DNA from: Bacteriovorax sp.
Lineage (GTDB): Bacteria; Bdellovibrionota; Bacteriovoracia; Bacteriovoracales; Bacteriovoracaceae
Assembly: GCA_018060625.1 (NCBI GenBank)
Contig: JAGOVS010000007.1
Span: 1 to 43,318, forward strand
Reading direction: 5' to 3'
DNA: 43,318 nucleotides
Shown here: one piece after another, positions 1 through 7,788 of the stretch
Layout: each line of letters starts with the position of its first letter
How positions within the stretch are numbered: position 1 is the first letter of the stretch
Made by a program: the position numbers and the translations under genes
The notes under the pieces: model-generated
Database searches by the model: none
What the model was told of the DNA's origin: nothing
The model's input: the letters and a program-made list of their open reading frames with translations, nothing else

Positions 1-23
1 TAACAGTATTTAGTCTCTTTTTC

Positions 24-1067
24 CTAAAAAGCATACCCATTCTGTTCAGCAGTAGCCTTAATTTCCTCTGCGCTTAACACCTGAACTGGTTCTTGATTTT
101 CAACATCACCAGCAACTTCTTTTCTTTCTTCAATAACTTGCTCGGCCGCTTGTTGAACTTCTTCATTTTCAGCTGAGTCTACCATTGACCCTTGAGATTC
201 TTCAGTATTTCTTGCTTCTTCATCAGTTTTTTCTAATTGCTCTTTCGTGACAAAGTTAAGCATTGCTCCCGCCATTGGACCTGTCACAAAGCTAATTCTA
301 TAACCATCTTTTCCATTATTAAGAACAACACCTGAAACTTCTTCGCCGTTAATTTCCGCTTTAAAAGCTCCTCCATCCATAAGGTCTGCAGTGTCTATTT
401 GGATATTTTGAGTTTCTCCATTGGGATTTCTTAATTCAACTTCTAGACCTGTAAGGGTTTGAGAGTTAAGTGAAACTTGTCCTGAGATATCATTACCCAT
501 TAAAACTTTATTTGATTTTGCTTGGTTAAGAGCGCGCTCTAAGACAAGTTCTACTTCTTCAGCAATATCAAGTCTTGATTGTTCAGCTGCGATTGCCATC
601 TTTTTTGCTTCTATGATTTCATATCCATTTCCTAATTTTTTATAGAGAGCGATTGTTCCAAAGTCCGAAAGAAGAGACACTCGATACTCTTGATCATGAT
701 CTCCATCAAGTCTAACAATTCCATTTCCAACAAGTTCCATTTTAACACTGATTGTCTTTCTGCCATCTTCTGGATGAGCGAGTTTATCAATGACCACGCT
801 CTCATCAGAACTCACAAATCTCGTGATTTCCCAAGTTGCATTGATTTTTTTGCTATTTTCCTCGTTCACTGGAAGTTCCATTTGGGCCACTCTACTTACT
901 TCTTCTGAAGCAAGATTTCTCTCAACTGGAGTTAATTCGTCATTAATTTTGGCGATTATACTAGTTGTCGCTTTTTGAGTTTTAATATCATTGATTGTTC
1001 CGGCCAAAACAATAGAGCTTACGCAAAAGATTGCGATCATGACCTTCTTTGATGTTTTGACTTTCAT
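24..1067 (-). CDS. Secreted or membrane-anchored acidic protein of unknown function
   Basis: The 347-residue product starts with a basic stretch (KTSKK) and a hydrophobic segment (about residues 9-23), so it is probably exported or anchored by its N-terminus. There is no lipobox cysteine. The middle (about 60-270) is a mixed alpha/beta region with no family I recognise. The C-terminal 70 residues are rich in Glu, Gln, Ala and Asn and look disordered or coiled. The ATG is preceded by GAGGAAC at a normal distance, which supports this start. It is the last minus-strand gene before the window edge. A near-consensus sigma-54 promoter lies about 35 bases upstream, so expression is probably conditional and dependent on an enhancer-binding protein. 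I do not assign a function. Confidence 0.75.
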   Translation of the reverse strand: MKVKTSKKVMIAIFCVSSIVLAGTINDIKTQKATTSIIAKINDELTPVERNLASEEVSRVAQMELPVNEENSKKINATWEITRFVSSDESVVIDKLAHPEDGRKTISVKMELVGNGIVRLDGDHDQEYRVSLLSDFGTIALYKKLGNGYEIIEAKKMAIAAEQSRLDIAEEVELVLERALNQAKSNKVLMGNDISGQVSLNSQTLTGLEVELRNPNGETQNIQIDTADLMDGGAFKAEINGEEVSGVVLNNGKDGYRISFVTGPMAGAMLNFVTKEQLEKTDEEARNTEESQGSMVDSAENEEVQQAAEQVIEERKEVAGDVENQEPVQVLSAEEIKATAEQNGYAF

Positions 1068-1102
1068 ACCCGTTCCTCGTTAAAGTTGCTTAAGCTTTAT
1101 AG

Positions 1103-1119
1103 AGCAAGGGATGTGCCAA
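1103..1119 (-). promoter_or_regulatory. Sigma-54 (-24/-12) promoter for the secreted protein at 24-1067
   Basis: Read on the minus strand the site is TTGGCACATCCCTTGCT. It matches the sigma-54 consensus TGGCACG-N4-TTGCW at all but one position, and exactly ten bases separate the GG and GC dinucleotides, as required. The predicted start of transcription is near 1092, giving a leader of about 25 bases that contains the GAGGA ribosome site of the gene at 1067. Confidence 0.7.
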
Positions 1120-1158
1120 GCGTTATGGCGAGGGTTGGTGAAACATAATAGGGCAATT

Positions 1159-1186
1159 ACCTGTAATTATTAAAGTTCTATCAGGT
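1159..1186. repeat. Inverted repeat ACCTG-N18-CAGGT, possible activator site
   Basis: Five-base arms are separated by 18 bases, centred about 81 bases upstream of the predicted sigma-54 start. The spacer length is the same as in the stronger dyad at 1219-1250. The short arms make this weak on its own. Confidence 0.3.
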
Positions 1187-1218
1187 CTTGTGAATCGGAA
1201 TGTTTGGAATCTAGTCGG

Positions 1219-1250
1219 CCTGTCTATAAAGTTTACATATTACAGACAGG
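1219..1250. repeat. Inverted repeat CCTGTCT-N18-AGACAGG, possible activator site
   Basis: Seven-base perfect arms enclose an 18-base AT-rich spacer, centred about 143 bases upstream of the predicted sigma-54 start, a usual enhancer distance. It also lies just past the stop of the gene at 1267-1458. It is not followed by a T run on either strand, so a terminator is less likely. Confidence 0.4.
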
Positions 1251-1266
1251 TTTATGGGAACAAAAA

Positions 1267-1458
1267 CTAATCTTTTTTCAATGGCTTAACATCCCAATCA
1301 CTATGGGAAGAGCGGTATCGTTTAAGAGCAATAACGACAAGATCGGCCACAGTTAGGCCAGAAGCTTTAGACATTCTATCAAAAGACTCAACAACGTCTT
1401 TTTCGATCATGACTTTTAGCTCTTTTAACTCACCTTGATTTTGAACCTGGGTCTTCAT
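1267..1458 (-). CDS. Small ribbon-helix-helix (CopG/Arc-like) protein
   Basis: This 63-residue protein has a short strand-like segment (ELKVMIEKDV) followed by two helices (VESFDRMSKASG and TVADLVVIALKRYRS). That is the order expected of a ribbon-helix-helix DNA-binding fold, which binds DNA as a dimer through the paired strands. The ATG at 1458 follows GGAGAATTT, a good ribosome site. No toxin-like partner is adjacent, so an antitoxin role is not supported. A local transcription regulator is the simpler reading. Its target is unknown; the dyads at 1159-1186 and 1219-1250 are nearby candidates, but that is speculation. Confidence 0.6.
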   Translation of the reverse strand: MKTQVQNQGELKELKVMIEKDVVESFDRMSKASGLTVADLVVIALKRYRSSHSDWDVKPLKKD

Positions 1459-1515
1459 AAATTCTCCGTATCCGTAATATTAACATTATAGTTTTGAAAT
1501 TTTAGTAAGTTATTT

Positions 1516-2064
1516 CTAATTTTGAAACACCTTTATTGCTCTTTTTTTACGTAAGCTAACTAAGGCATTCGTAACCTCAAATTCCATAAGCTTGCTGTAC
1601 TTATAAATATCAGAGACCGTACACCATTCGGCCAAAACAGAAAGAACATCAAATTCTTCTGGAGTTATTGTCTCTGCATTTACAATAATCTCTGGATCGA
1701 TGACTAGTCGTAAACTCATAGCTGGCTTTAGTTTTTTGGCCTGCACATAACTTTGATAAATTTTTTGAGCAACTTGTTTAACCTCGTCGTAACTCATCTT
1801 CATTGCCAATAGGTTTTCGCCCACAAGTTCAGGCTCAACGATAAACTTAAAATGAGAAACAGACTCTACATCTTCGAAAATCATGTTAAAAAGGGCATTC
1901 TTTCCACTTAACTGCCCATAGTTTGCCCCTACTAAAAAACCTTCATGGAGATAAATCACACCTAGGAACTGACCATTAGAAACAAGCAAAAGATTTACTT
2001 TGCCCGTGAAGCCAAATGATGCTTGTTCCTTGAGTACTTCTAATAAATTCGTCATCTCGTTCAT
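1516..2064 (-). CDS. DUF4388 domain protein
   Basis: The 182-residue protein has an N-terminal segment (about 10-60) of the DUF4388/PatA-type: GFTGKVNLLL, then GVIYLHEGFLVGA, then a helix. Such proteins are common in Deltaproteobacteria and Bdellovibrionota and are often linked to signalling or gliding-type regulation. The C-terminal part (about 135-182) looks like a small winged helix (VLSVLAEWCTVSDIYKYSKL). No signal peptide or membrane segment is present, so it should be cytoplasmic. The start ATG has AGGT just upstream. It begins 10 bases after the mrp-like stop, so the two are probably co-transcribed. No enzymatic motif is visible. Confidence 0.6.
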   Translation of the reverse strand: MNEMTNLLEVLKEQASFGFTGKVNLLLVSNGQFLGVIYLHEGFLVGANYGQLSGKNALFNMIFEDVESVSHFKFIVEPELVGENLLAMKMSYDEVKQVAQKIYQSYVQAKKLKPAMSLRLVIDPEIIVNAETITPEEFDVLSVLAEWCTVSDIYKYSKLMEFEVTNALVSLRKKRAIKVFQN

Positions 2065-2074
2065 TATTACCTAA

Positions 2075-3262
2075 CTAAGAAAAAAGTCTTTTAAAAAACC
2101 CTTTTTGAACTTCGCTTGACTGTGCTTCGCCAAAACATTGCTCTACATTTTTTGCGAGACCCATGTAAGCATTCCAAACTGGACGACCTTCATATTTTCG
2201 TTCATTCATATAAGGCTCACCCTTATCAGATCCCACCCGTAGAGCAAGCTCTAAAGGAATTTCCGCTAGAAGATTTACATTTAACTCGGCAGCAGCTTTT
2301 TTAACTCCGCCTTCTCCAAAAATAAAATACTTTTTCCCGGGCGCATCATCTGGAACAAAATAGCTCATATTCTCCACCATTCCAAGAATGGGTATTTTGA
2401 CCTGATTAAACATATTCAGACCCTTTCTCGAATCAAGAATAGCGACATCTTGAGGAGTAGAAACAACCACAACACCGTCAATCTCTGTTGATTGAACCAT
2501 GGATAATTGCATATCACCTGTTCCTGGCGGAAGATCTATAATCAAATAGTCTAGATCAGGCCATGCTACATCAAAAAGAAATTGATTGAGTACCCCACCA
2601 AGCATAGGACCTCTCCAAATGACTGGATCTTTCTCATTGATAAAGAGACCAAAACTGATAAAAGGGATCCCATATGCGTCGATCGGTAATATCTTCTTTT
2701 CAGGTGTTGCTCCTGGCTTAGCCTCCCTTTTATTAAGAAGCATAGGCATCGAAGGTCCATAAATATCAGCATCAAGCAGACCAACCTTCTTTCCTAAATT
2801 CTTAAGGGCAAAAGCTAAATTGACAGCAACTGTCGATTTTCCAACGCCACCTTTATTTGAAGAGACTGCAATAACCTTTTTTGCACCTGCTACTCTTTTT
2901 TTCTGGCCCCCTACTGGCCCATGTCCTGTTTTAATTTGCGCAGAAGGCTCTTTCGGTGCCGAACTTTTCTCCTCAACGGGAGTAAACTTTTTTCCAACAA
3001 AAACATCGGCAGAATTTTCAGAAACAGTTAATACGGTAATTTTTTCTGGGGTGAAAAACTCTGAAACAGCATTGGCCACCAGCGTTTCGATGGAACGCTT
3101 CTGCTCAGGAGTTATTCCATCACGCTTATATTTAAATAATAGCTCATTTTGATCAACTTTTATTTCAACAATCCTTGCTTCCTCTTTCAATGTTCTCCCG
3201 CTATTAGGATTTATGATGAGGTTTAAGAGATTTGTGATTGTTGTAACATTATTATCTGACAT
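2075..3262 (-). CDS. mrp: Mrp/ApbC/NBP35-family P-loop ATPase
   Basis: The N-terminal ~90 residues resemble the small FSCA/MIP18-like domain. The ATPase domain follows, with the deviant Walker A SNKGGVGKST at about residues 133-143, then GLLDADIYGPSMP and IIDLPPGTGD. Members load or carry Fe-S clusters as dimers in the cytoplasm. The usual MS-x-F-C-x-x-C cluster site near residues 296-310 is replaced by a segment without cysteines (ENMSYFVPDDAPGKKYFIFG), so canonical cluster binding is doubtful. I chose the ATG at 3262, which follows GGAGTCTTT. An upstream in-frame start at 3325 would lie upstream of the predicted transcription start. The DUF4388 gene follows after 10 bases. The fold assignment is secure; the biochemical role is inferred. 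Confidence 0.88.
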   Translation of the reverse strand: MSDNNVTTITNLLNLIINPNSGRTLKEEARIVEIKVDQNELLFKYKRDGITPEQKRSIETLVANAVSEFFTPEKITVLTVSENSADVFVGKKFTPVEEKSSAPKEPSAQIKTGHGPVGGQKKRVAGAKKVIAVSSNKGGVGKSTVAVNLAFALKNLGKKVGLLDADIYGPSMPMLLNKREAKPGATPEKKILPIDAYGIPFISFGLFINEKDPVIWRGPMLGGVLNQFLFDVAWPDLDYLIIDLPPGTGDMQLSMVQSTEIDGVVVVSTPQDVAILDSRKGLNMFNQVKIPILGMVENMSYFVPDDAPGKKYFIFGEGGVKKAAAELNVNLLAEIPLELALRVGSDKGEPYMNERKYEGRPVWNAYMGLAKNVEQCFGEAQSSEVQKGFFKRLFS

Positions 3263-3298
3263 AAAGACTCCATTAAAATTCTGACTAAAAACTTTATT

Positions 3299-3327
3299 GT
3301 TATAACAAAACTCTGCCTGTTTCACAA
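3299..3327 (-). promoter_or_regulatory. Sigma-70-type promoter for the mrp-like gene
   Basis: On the minus strand TTGTGA (-35) and TATAAC (-10) are separated by exactly 17 bases. The expected transcription start near 3292 gives a 30-base leader to the ATG at 3262. Confidence 0.5.
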
Positions 3328-3393
3328 TTTTATAGAATGAAGTGAGGATTTAATTTATCATAAAATGACGCTTCATTTGTTAAGGGGTCATTG

Positions 3394-3957
3394 GTGTCTT
3401 ACAGCCGAAAAATTTATTTGATCAATCCAAAATTTCAGATTCGCTTCAGCATCTATGTCTGTCTTTTGGTATTTTTAACAAGCATCATCTATCCATTTTC
3501 GATCTACGAACTGATGAATACCATCATCACCCATTTCTCCTTAAAAAATCCAGAAATCGCCACCCACTACAGTGACAAGCGTGATGCTCTCATTCTATTT
3601 CTTGTATTGCTACATTTGGGTTTTACAAGTTTAACATTTTTTATTTGTGTGTATTTTTCCCATAAAATCGCGGGGCCTCTTTATAAACTGCAAAAACACT
3701 TAAAACTTATTAGGGATGGGGCGAATCCAGGAAGACTCTACTTTAGAAATGGCGATTATTTTCAAGATCTCGCAGACGATGTAAACGAGACCTTTGAGCA
3801 TTTAGAAGACACTTATAAAAGTGACTTGGTGTATCTCAGTGAAGTCACATCCTATATTAATAATCTAAGCCTAGTCGTTCCAGATGATAAGCGAGTTGTA
3901 TTAAATGAAATTTCATCTCGGCTCTCTCTTATGCAAGAGAGATTTACCAAGAATTAG
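3394..3957 (+). CDS. Membrane protein with two transmembrane helices and a HAMP-like linker
   Basis: The 187-residue product has a hydrophobic helix at about 15-40, a short extracytoplasmic loop, a second helix at about 70-92, and then a HAMP-like start (SHKIAGPLYKLQKHLKLIRDG). The C-terminal ~70 residues are helical and cytoplasmic. HAMP domains pass conformational signals across the membrane, but no kinase, cyclase or methyl-accepting output is attached, so a partner would be needed. The GTG at 3394 sits 6 bases after AAGGGG. The TTG at 3391 is only 3 bases from it and is less likely. The lytic transglycosylase gene follows after 29 bases, probably in the same transcript. Function unknown. 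Confidence 0.65.
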   Translation: MSYSRKIYLINPKFQIRFSIYVCLLVFLTSIIYPFSIYELMNTIITHFSLKNPEIATHYSDKRDALILFLVLLHLGFTSLTFFICVYFSHKIAGPLYKLQKHLKLIRDGANPGRLYFRNGDYFQDLADDVNETFEHLEDTYKSDLVYLSEVTSYINNLSLVVPDDKRVVLNEISSRLSLMQERFTKN

Positions 3958-3976
3958 GACGTTAAAAATTGCGTTC

Positions 3977-3981
3977 GGAGG
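3977..3981 (+). promoter_or_regulatory. Ribosome binding site that fixes the slt start
   Basis: GGAGG lies 5 bases before the GTG at 3987. It falls inside the longer frame that begins with TTG at 3969, so it argues for initiation at 3987, which also places the signal peptide at the very N-terminus. Confidence 0.7.
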
Positions 3982-3986
3982 TTAAT

Positions 3987-6077
3987 GTGTTGAGGCTAAT
4001 ATCCATCGCCATCTCTTCTCTATTAATTTTTTCTGGGGCCCAAGCCTCTCAAAAACATTCAGGGGTAACAACTCGCCCTGAAGACGTGCCATTTAATCTC
4101 AATCACAATACGCAAGATTTAGAATTTGGTAAAACCACAGAGACCCTCTTTAACGACCTTAGTAAAAACGAGTTAAGTAAAAAGACGCTGGATTCATTGC
4201 TGCGACATAAAGGACGAAACCATTCATTCTCAATCCTTGATTCAGCCTTTAGTCGTTTAAAAACTATTACGGAAACGAACTCTCAAGATACATTTTACAC
4301 AAATTGCGCGATTACAACCAAAAACTATGGTTCATTTTCAGAAAGTCTTTCTGAACGCTTGAGTCTTTCAATCGATAAATTCTGCAGAAATCTATTCTTA
4401 AAGCGCTTAAGTTCTCTCTCTCCCAATATAAACTTCTCGTCTCGTGATATTTCTTATTTCAAAGAGGCCACTCCTTTTTTTGTCACAGGAGAAAACCGCT
4501 CAGAGCTTATTTCTTTCTTAAAGCACTTCAAAAATAATAATGTTGAGCATGAGAAAATCTCAAACATTCTTACTGAAAGCTTCATTGAATTCAAAACGCG
4601 ACCACCTACAAGTGTTCTTACCAATCTTAAAATTAATCCACAATTTAATAAATTCTTACAGAACAATTTGAATCTCGACGATAATAACAATTCATACTTC
4701 CAAGACGAGTTCCAGAGACTCACAAAAGAGGCTTCTGAATCTCTCGAAAAAAGTGATTTTAGTCAGGCGAAAAGTATATCTAACAATGCGCTAAACTTCT
4801 ACGTTCGCAATAAAGATTTTATCAATAATAAAAAGGCATGGAGTGAGCTCATACGGATTGGAAAATCTTTTTTCTATAAGGGTAAAGACGCTGAGGCCAT
4901 TGAGCTTTTTCAAATGGCAAAAACCATCTCTTCAAAAGATGATCTGAATGAATCCTATTTTTATCTATTATGGCCTCACTTAATTAATAAAGATCTCAAA
5001 GCTATGAAGAGCGTTGTTGAAAAGCATAACCTTGAAAAAAACTTTGATAAATTTGATACAAAACTCCAGTACTGGATCGCTTATTCATTCCTTAAAAATG
5101 GTGAAACAAAAAAGGGAGAAGAGTTTTATAATAAAATCATTGATTCCTCACCCTATTCATTCTACTCCATCATTTGTCTAAAAGAATTGGCCTTAAGTCA
5201 TAAAAGCGCTAACCCCGAATCTGAAATTCTCGCTCGCTTAGTCACCAAGGCGGAACCAGCACAGTTCCCTATCGATAAGATAAACAATGACCTAAGAGAT
5301 TCACTTAAAAGACTCGCTGTCTGGAACAAATTAGGCAATGAAAGGTTTGCTAATCTAGAAATACGTTATATTCAAACATTGCCTTTGGATCAAACCTTTG
5401 AAAGTCCCGAATTCATCAAGTCCGTTTCGCCACAAGCACACAAAGAGTTTCTTACTCTCAACTTAATTAAACTGCTTAATTTCCAAAAAAAATACATCAG
5501 TTCATTTAAAGTTTTTTCAGCTTCCCTTGAACAAAACTCCCTTGCATTAAACATCAAAATTATGAAGTATATTTTTCCGCTTAATTATTTTGACCTCATT
5601 AAGAAAAATTCTGAAAACCTTGATCCTTTGATTGTCATTTCTTTAATCAGACAAGAATCTGCTTTTAATCCCGAAGCAAAATCTGGAGTGGGCGCCAAAG
5701 GGCTTATGCAATTGATGCCTGCGACGGCAAAGCGTTTTAATCGCAAGGTTAAAGTTAAACACTTAGGTGACCCTGAAATTAATGTCGCCATAGGAACAAA
5801 GTATCTTCGATTGCTTCTTAATCGTTTTGATGGAAATCTAATCTTTGCCCTGGCTTCATATAATGCAGGAGAAGGGCGAATTGATCGATGGAGAAGAGAT
5901 ATCTTTAGAAGTGATGACCCTCTTGCCATCATAGAATCCATTCCTTTCGAAGAGACGAGAAATTATGTGAAATTCATTTACCGCAATAATTTTTTCTATT
6001 CACTATTAACGAATCGCTCAGTTCTCATGGTCCCTTTAGAAGACACATTTAAACTGAGCGCGAATGGAAAAAATTGA
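3987..6077 (+). CDS. slt: Soluble lytic murein transglycosylase (Slt family)
   Basis: The product (696 residues) has an N-terminal signal peptide (RLISIAISSLLIFSGAQAS), a long alpha-helical, TPR-like region (about 60-520) and a C-terminal lysozyme-like SLT domain. The catalytic glutamate is E557 in LIRQESAFNPEAKS, followed by GAKGLMQLMPATAK and ASYNAGEGRIDRW, all diagnostic of family 1 transglycosylases. It cleaves the MurNAc-GlcNAc bond of periplasmic peptidoglycan and leaves 1,6-anhydroMurNAc. In a predatory bacterium it could act on self or prey walls, but that is inference. Its stop and the convergent ychF stop are separated by only two bases. Confidence 0.93.
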   Translation: MLRLISIAISSLLIFSGAQASQKHSGVTTRPEDVPFNLNHNTQDLEFGKTTETLFNDLSKNELSKKTLDSLLRHKGRNHSFSILDSAFSRLKTITETNSQDTFYTNCAITTKNYGSFSESLSERLSLSIDKFCRNLFLKRLSSLSPNINFSSRDISYFKEATPFFVTGENRSELISFLKHFKNNNVEHEKISNILTESFIEFKTRPPTSVLTNLKINPQFNKFLQNNLNLDDNNNSYFQDEFQRLTKEASESLEKSDFSQAKSISNNALNFYVRNKDFINNKKAWSELIRIGKSFFYKGKDAEAIELFQMAKTISSKDDLNESYFYLLWPHLINKDLKAMKSVVEKHNLEKNFDKFDTKLQYWIAYSFLKNGETKKGEEFYNKIIDSSPYSFYSIICLKELALSHKSANPESEILARLVTKAEPAQFPIDKINNDLRDSLKRLAVWNKLGNERFANLEIRYIQTLPLDQTFESPEFIKSVSPQAHKEFLTLNLIKLLNFQKKYISSFKVFSASLEQNSLALNIKIMKYIFPLNYFDLIKKNSENLDPLIVISLIRQESAFNPEAKSGVGAKGLMQLMPATAKRFNRKVKVKHLGDPEINVAIGTKYLRLLLNRFDGNLIFALASYNAGEGRIDRWRRDIFRSDDPLAIIESIPFEETRNYVKFIYRNNFFYSLLTNRSVLMVPLEDTFKLSANGKN

Positions 6078-6079
6078 AC

Positions 6080-7189
6080 TTAGACGTTGAAGCGGAAGTG
6101 CATAATATCTCCATCTTTAACGAGATATTCTTTACCTTCGACTCGGAATTTTCCAGCTTCTTTAACTTTTGCTTCAGATCCAAATTTTATAAGGTCGTCG
6201 TAATGAAAGACTTCGGCCTTAATAAAACCACGTTCAAAATCTGAGTGAATGACTCCTGCACACTGTGGTGCTTTAAAGCCATCTTGGAAAGTCCAAGCTC
6301 TCACTTCTTTTACTCCAGCGGTAAAATATGTCTTTAGCCCAAGCATGTTATAAGCGGCACGTGTTAGTTTATCTAAACCTGACTCTTCAATGCCTGCGGC
6401 TTCAAGAAATTCTTTCTTCTCTTCTAAAGTTTCTAGTGAAGCAATTTCTGATTCCAATTTTCCACAAATGATCTGAACTTCTGATCCTTCATTTTTGGCG
6501 TATTCTTTGACTGCCAAGACGTGATCGTTATCTTTGGCAAGGCCTTCTTCGTCTACGTTGCATAGATAAATGACTTTTTTCATTGTGATTAGATTCAAAT
6601 CAGCAAGGGCCAATTTATCTTCATCAGAAAGCGATGAATTCCGTGCACCAATTCCACTTTCTAGTTCAACTTTTAATTTTTCGAGTAAAGGAAGCTGTAT
6701 TTTAGCTGAGGAAAGTACGTCTTTGTTCTGGGACTTTAAAAGTTTAGGAATGTTTTGTAATTTCTTCTCTACAACTTCTAAGTCTGCTAAAGCGAGTTCT
6801 AGATTGATCGTTTCAATATCATCCTTGGGATTTACTTTCCCATGTACGTGAATAATATCCCCGTCTTCAAAACAGCGAACGACATGGACAATTCCATTAA
6901 CCGCTCGGATGTGTCCTAGGAATTGATTCCCAAGGCCTTCGCCTTTAGAGGCCCCTTTTACAAGTCCGGCAATATCCACGAATTCAACTGTTGTATAAAT
7001 CATTTTTTCAGGGCCGATAATGTCGCCAATTTTTTTCATGCGCGGATCATGCATGGCCACAATCCCAACGTTGGGCTCAATCGTACAAAACGGATAGTTT
7101 GCAGCTTCAGCTGGTGCTGAGGTGATTGCTGAGAAAATAGTCGATTTCCCGACGTTTGGAAGGCCCACGATTCCACAATTTAATGCCAT
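6080..7189 (-). CDS. ychF: Redox- and ribosome-associated ATPase YchF (OLA1 family)
   Basis: At 369 residues this is close to the usual YchF length. It carries the Obg-type G1 motif GLPNVGKST near the start, the G3 motif DIAGLVKGAS, the nucleotide-specificity motif NVDE typical of ATP-preferring YchF, and a C-terminal TGS domain (RAWTFQDGFKAPQCAGVIH to the end). YchF binds ribosomes and hydrolyses ATP and is tied to stress and translation control. The ATG follows AAGGAATATTTT. It is last in the order tRNA-Gln-prs-pth-ychF. The pth-ychF pairing is conserved in many bacteria. Confidence 0.96.
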   Translation of the reverse strand: MALNCGIVGLPNVGKSTIFSAITSAPAEAANYPFCTIEPNVGIVAMHDPRMKKIGDIIGPEKMIYTTVEFVDIAGLVKGASKGEGLGNQFLGHIRAVNGIVHVVRCFEDGDIIHVHGKVNPKDDIETINLELALADLEVVEKKLQNIPKLLKSQNKDVLSSAKIQLPLLEKLKVELESGIGARNSSLSDEDKLALADLNLITMKKVIYLCNVDEEGLAKDNDHVLAVKEYAKNEGSEVQIICGKLESEIASLETLEEKKEFLEAAGIEESGLDKLTRAAYNMLGLKTYFTAGVKEVRAWTFQDGFKAPQCAGVIHSDFERGFIKAEVFHYDDLIKFGSEAKVKEAGKFRVEGKEYLVKDGDIMHFRFNV

Positions 7190-7206
7190 AAAATATTCCT
7201 TATATA

Positions 7207-7776
7207 TTAAACAATCTTTTTCTTACTATACGTCGTTGCTGCTTTATCAAAACCCAATTTTATATAATCTTCCAGTGCCTCTGCGGCACCTTTTAAAAAT
7301 GGCCTAAAAAAATCTTTATCTTCACCGGTATACCCTGAGAGAACCCAATTGGAAACATCGCCATGAACGGGCCTTCCAATTCCTATTCTTACACGCTTAA
7401 AGTCTTGGGTTCCCAGGCTCGCGGTAATTGATTTCAAGCCGTTATGTCCTGCTAGTCCCCCCCCTTTCTTGAAAGCGATTGTTCCAAAAGGAAGGTCAAG
7501 TTCATCATGAATCACTAAAATATTATCTATTGTGATCTTAAAAAAGTTCATGATTGGTTGAACACTTTCACCGGAAAGATTCATGAATGTTTGAGGTTTA
7601 AGAAAATAAATCTTTTCTCCATTGAAGGTGTAAACGCTAAAGTGACCTTTAAATTTCTCCGTCCATTTTAGCTCATTTGCAAATGAAAGTTCTTCAAAAA
7701 TATCCCAACCAATATTATGGCGAGTATAGTGATATTTCATTCCTGGGTTGCCAAGGCCTACGATTAATCGATCCAT
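7207..7776 (-). CDS. pth: Peptidyl-tRNA hydrolase
   Basis: The enzyme (189 residues, normal for Pth) releases peptides from peptidyl-tRNAs that drop off ribosomes. The sequence opens with MDRLIVGLGNPG and contains the catalytic histidine H20 in YTRHNIGWD, N10, and the conserved FLKPQTFMNLSGE and DELDLPFG segments. I chose the ATG at 7776. A TTG four codons upstream (7788) would abut the prs stop and is less like family members. It lies 12 bases after prs and 17 before ychF, consistent with one transcript. Confidence 0.96.
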   Translation of the reverse strand: MDRLIVGLGNPGMKYHYTRHNIGWDIFEELSFANELKWTEKFKGHFSVYTFNGEKIYFLKPQTFMNLSGESVQPIMNFFKITIDNILVIHDELDLPFGTIAFKKGGGLAGHNGLKSITASLGTQDFKRVRIGIGRPVHGDVSNWVLSGYTGEDKDFFRPFLKGAAEALEDYIKLGFDKAATTYSKKKIV

Positions 7777-7788
7777 TTTATTGTCCAA

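Noticed and set aside
3263..3325. Longer start (3325) for the mrp-like gene
   Set aside because: It lies upstream of the predicted transcription start, and GGAG precedes the ATG at 3262.
5585..5941. Minus-strand ORF of 118 codons inside slt
   Set aside because: It is antisense to the conserved catalytic domain; a shadow of codon bias.
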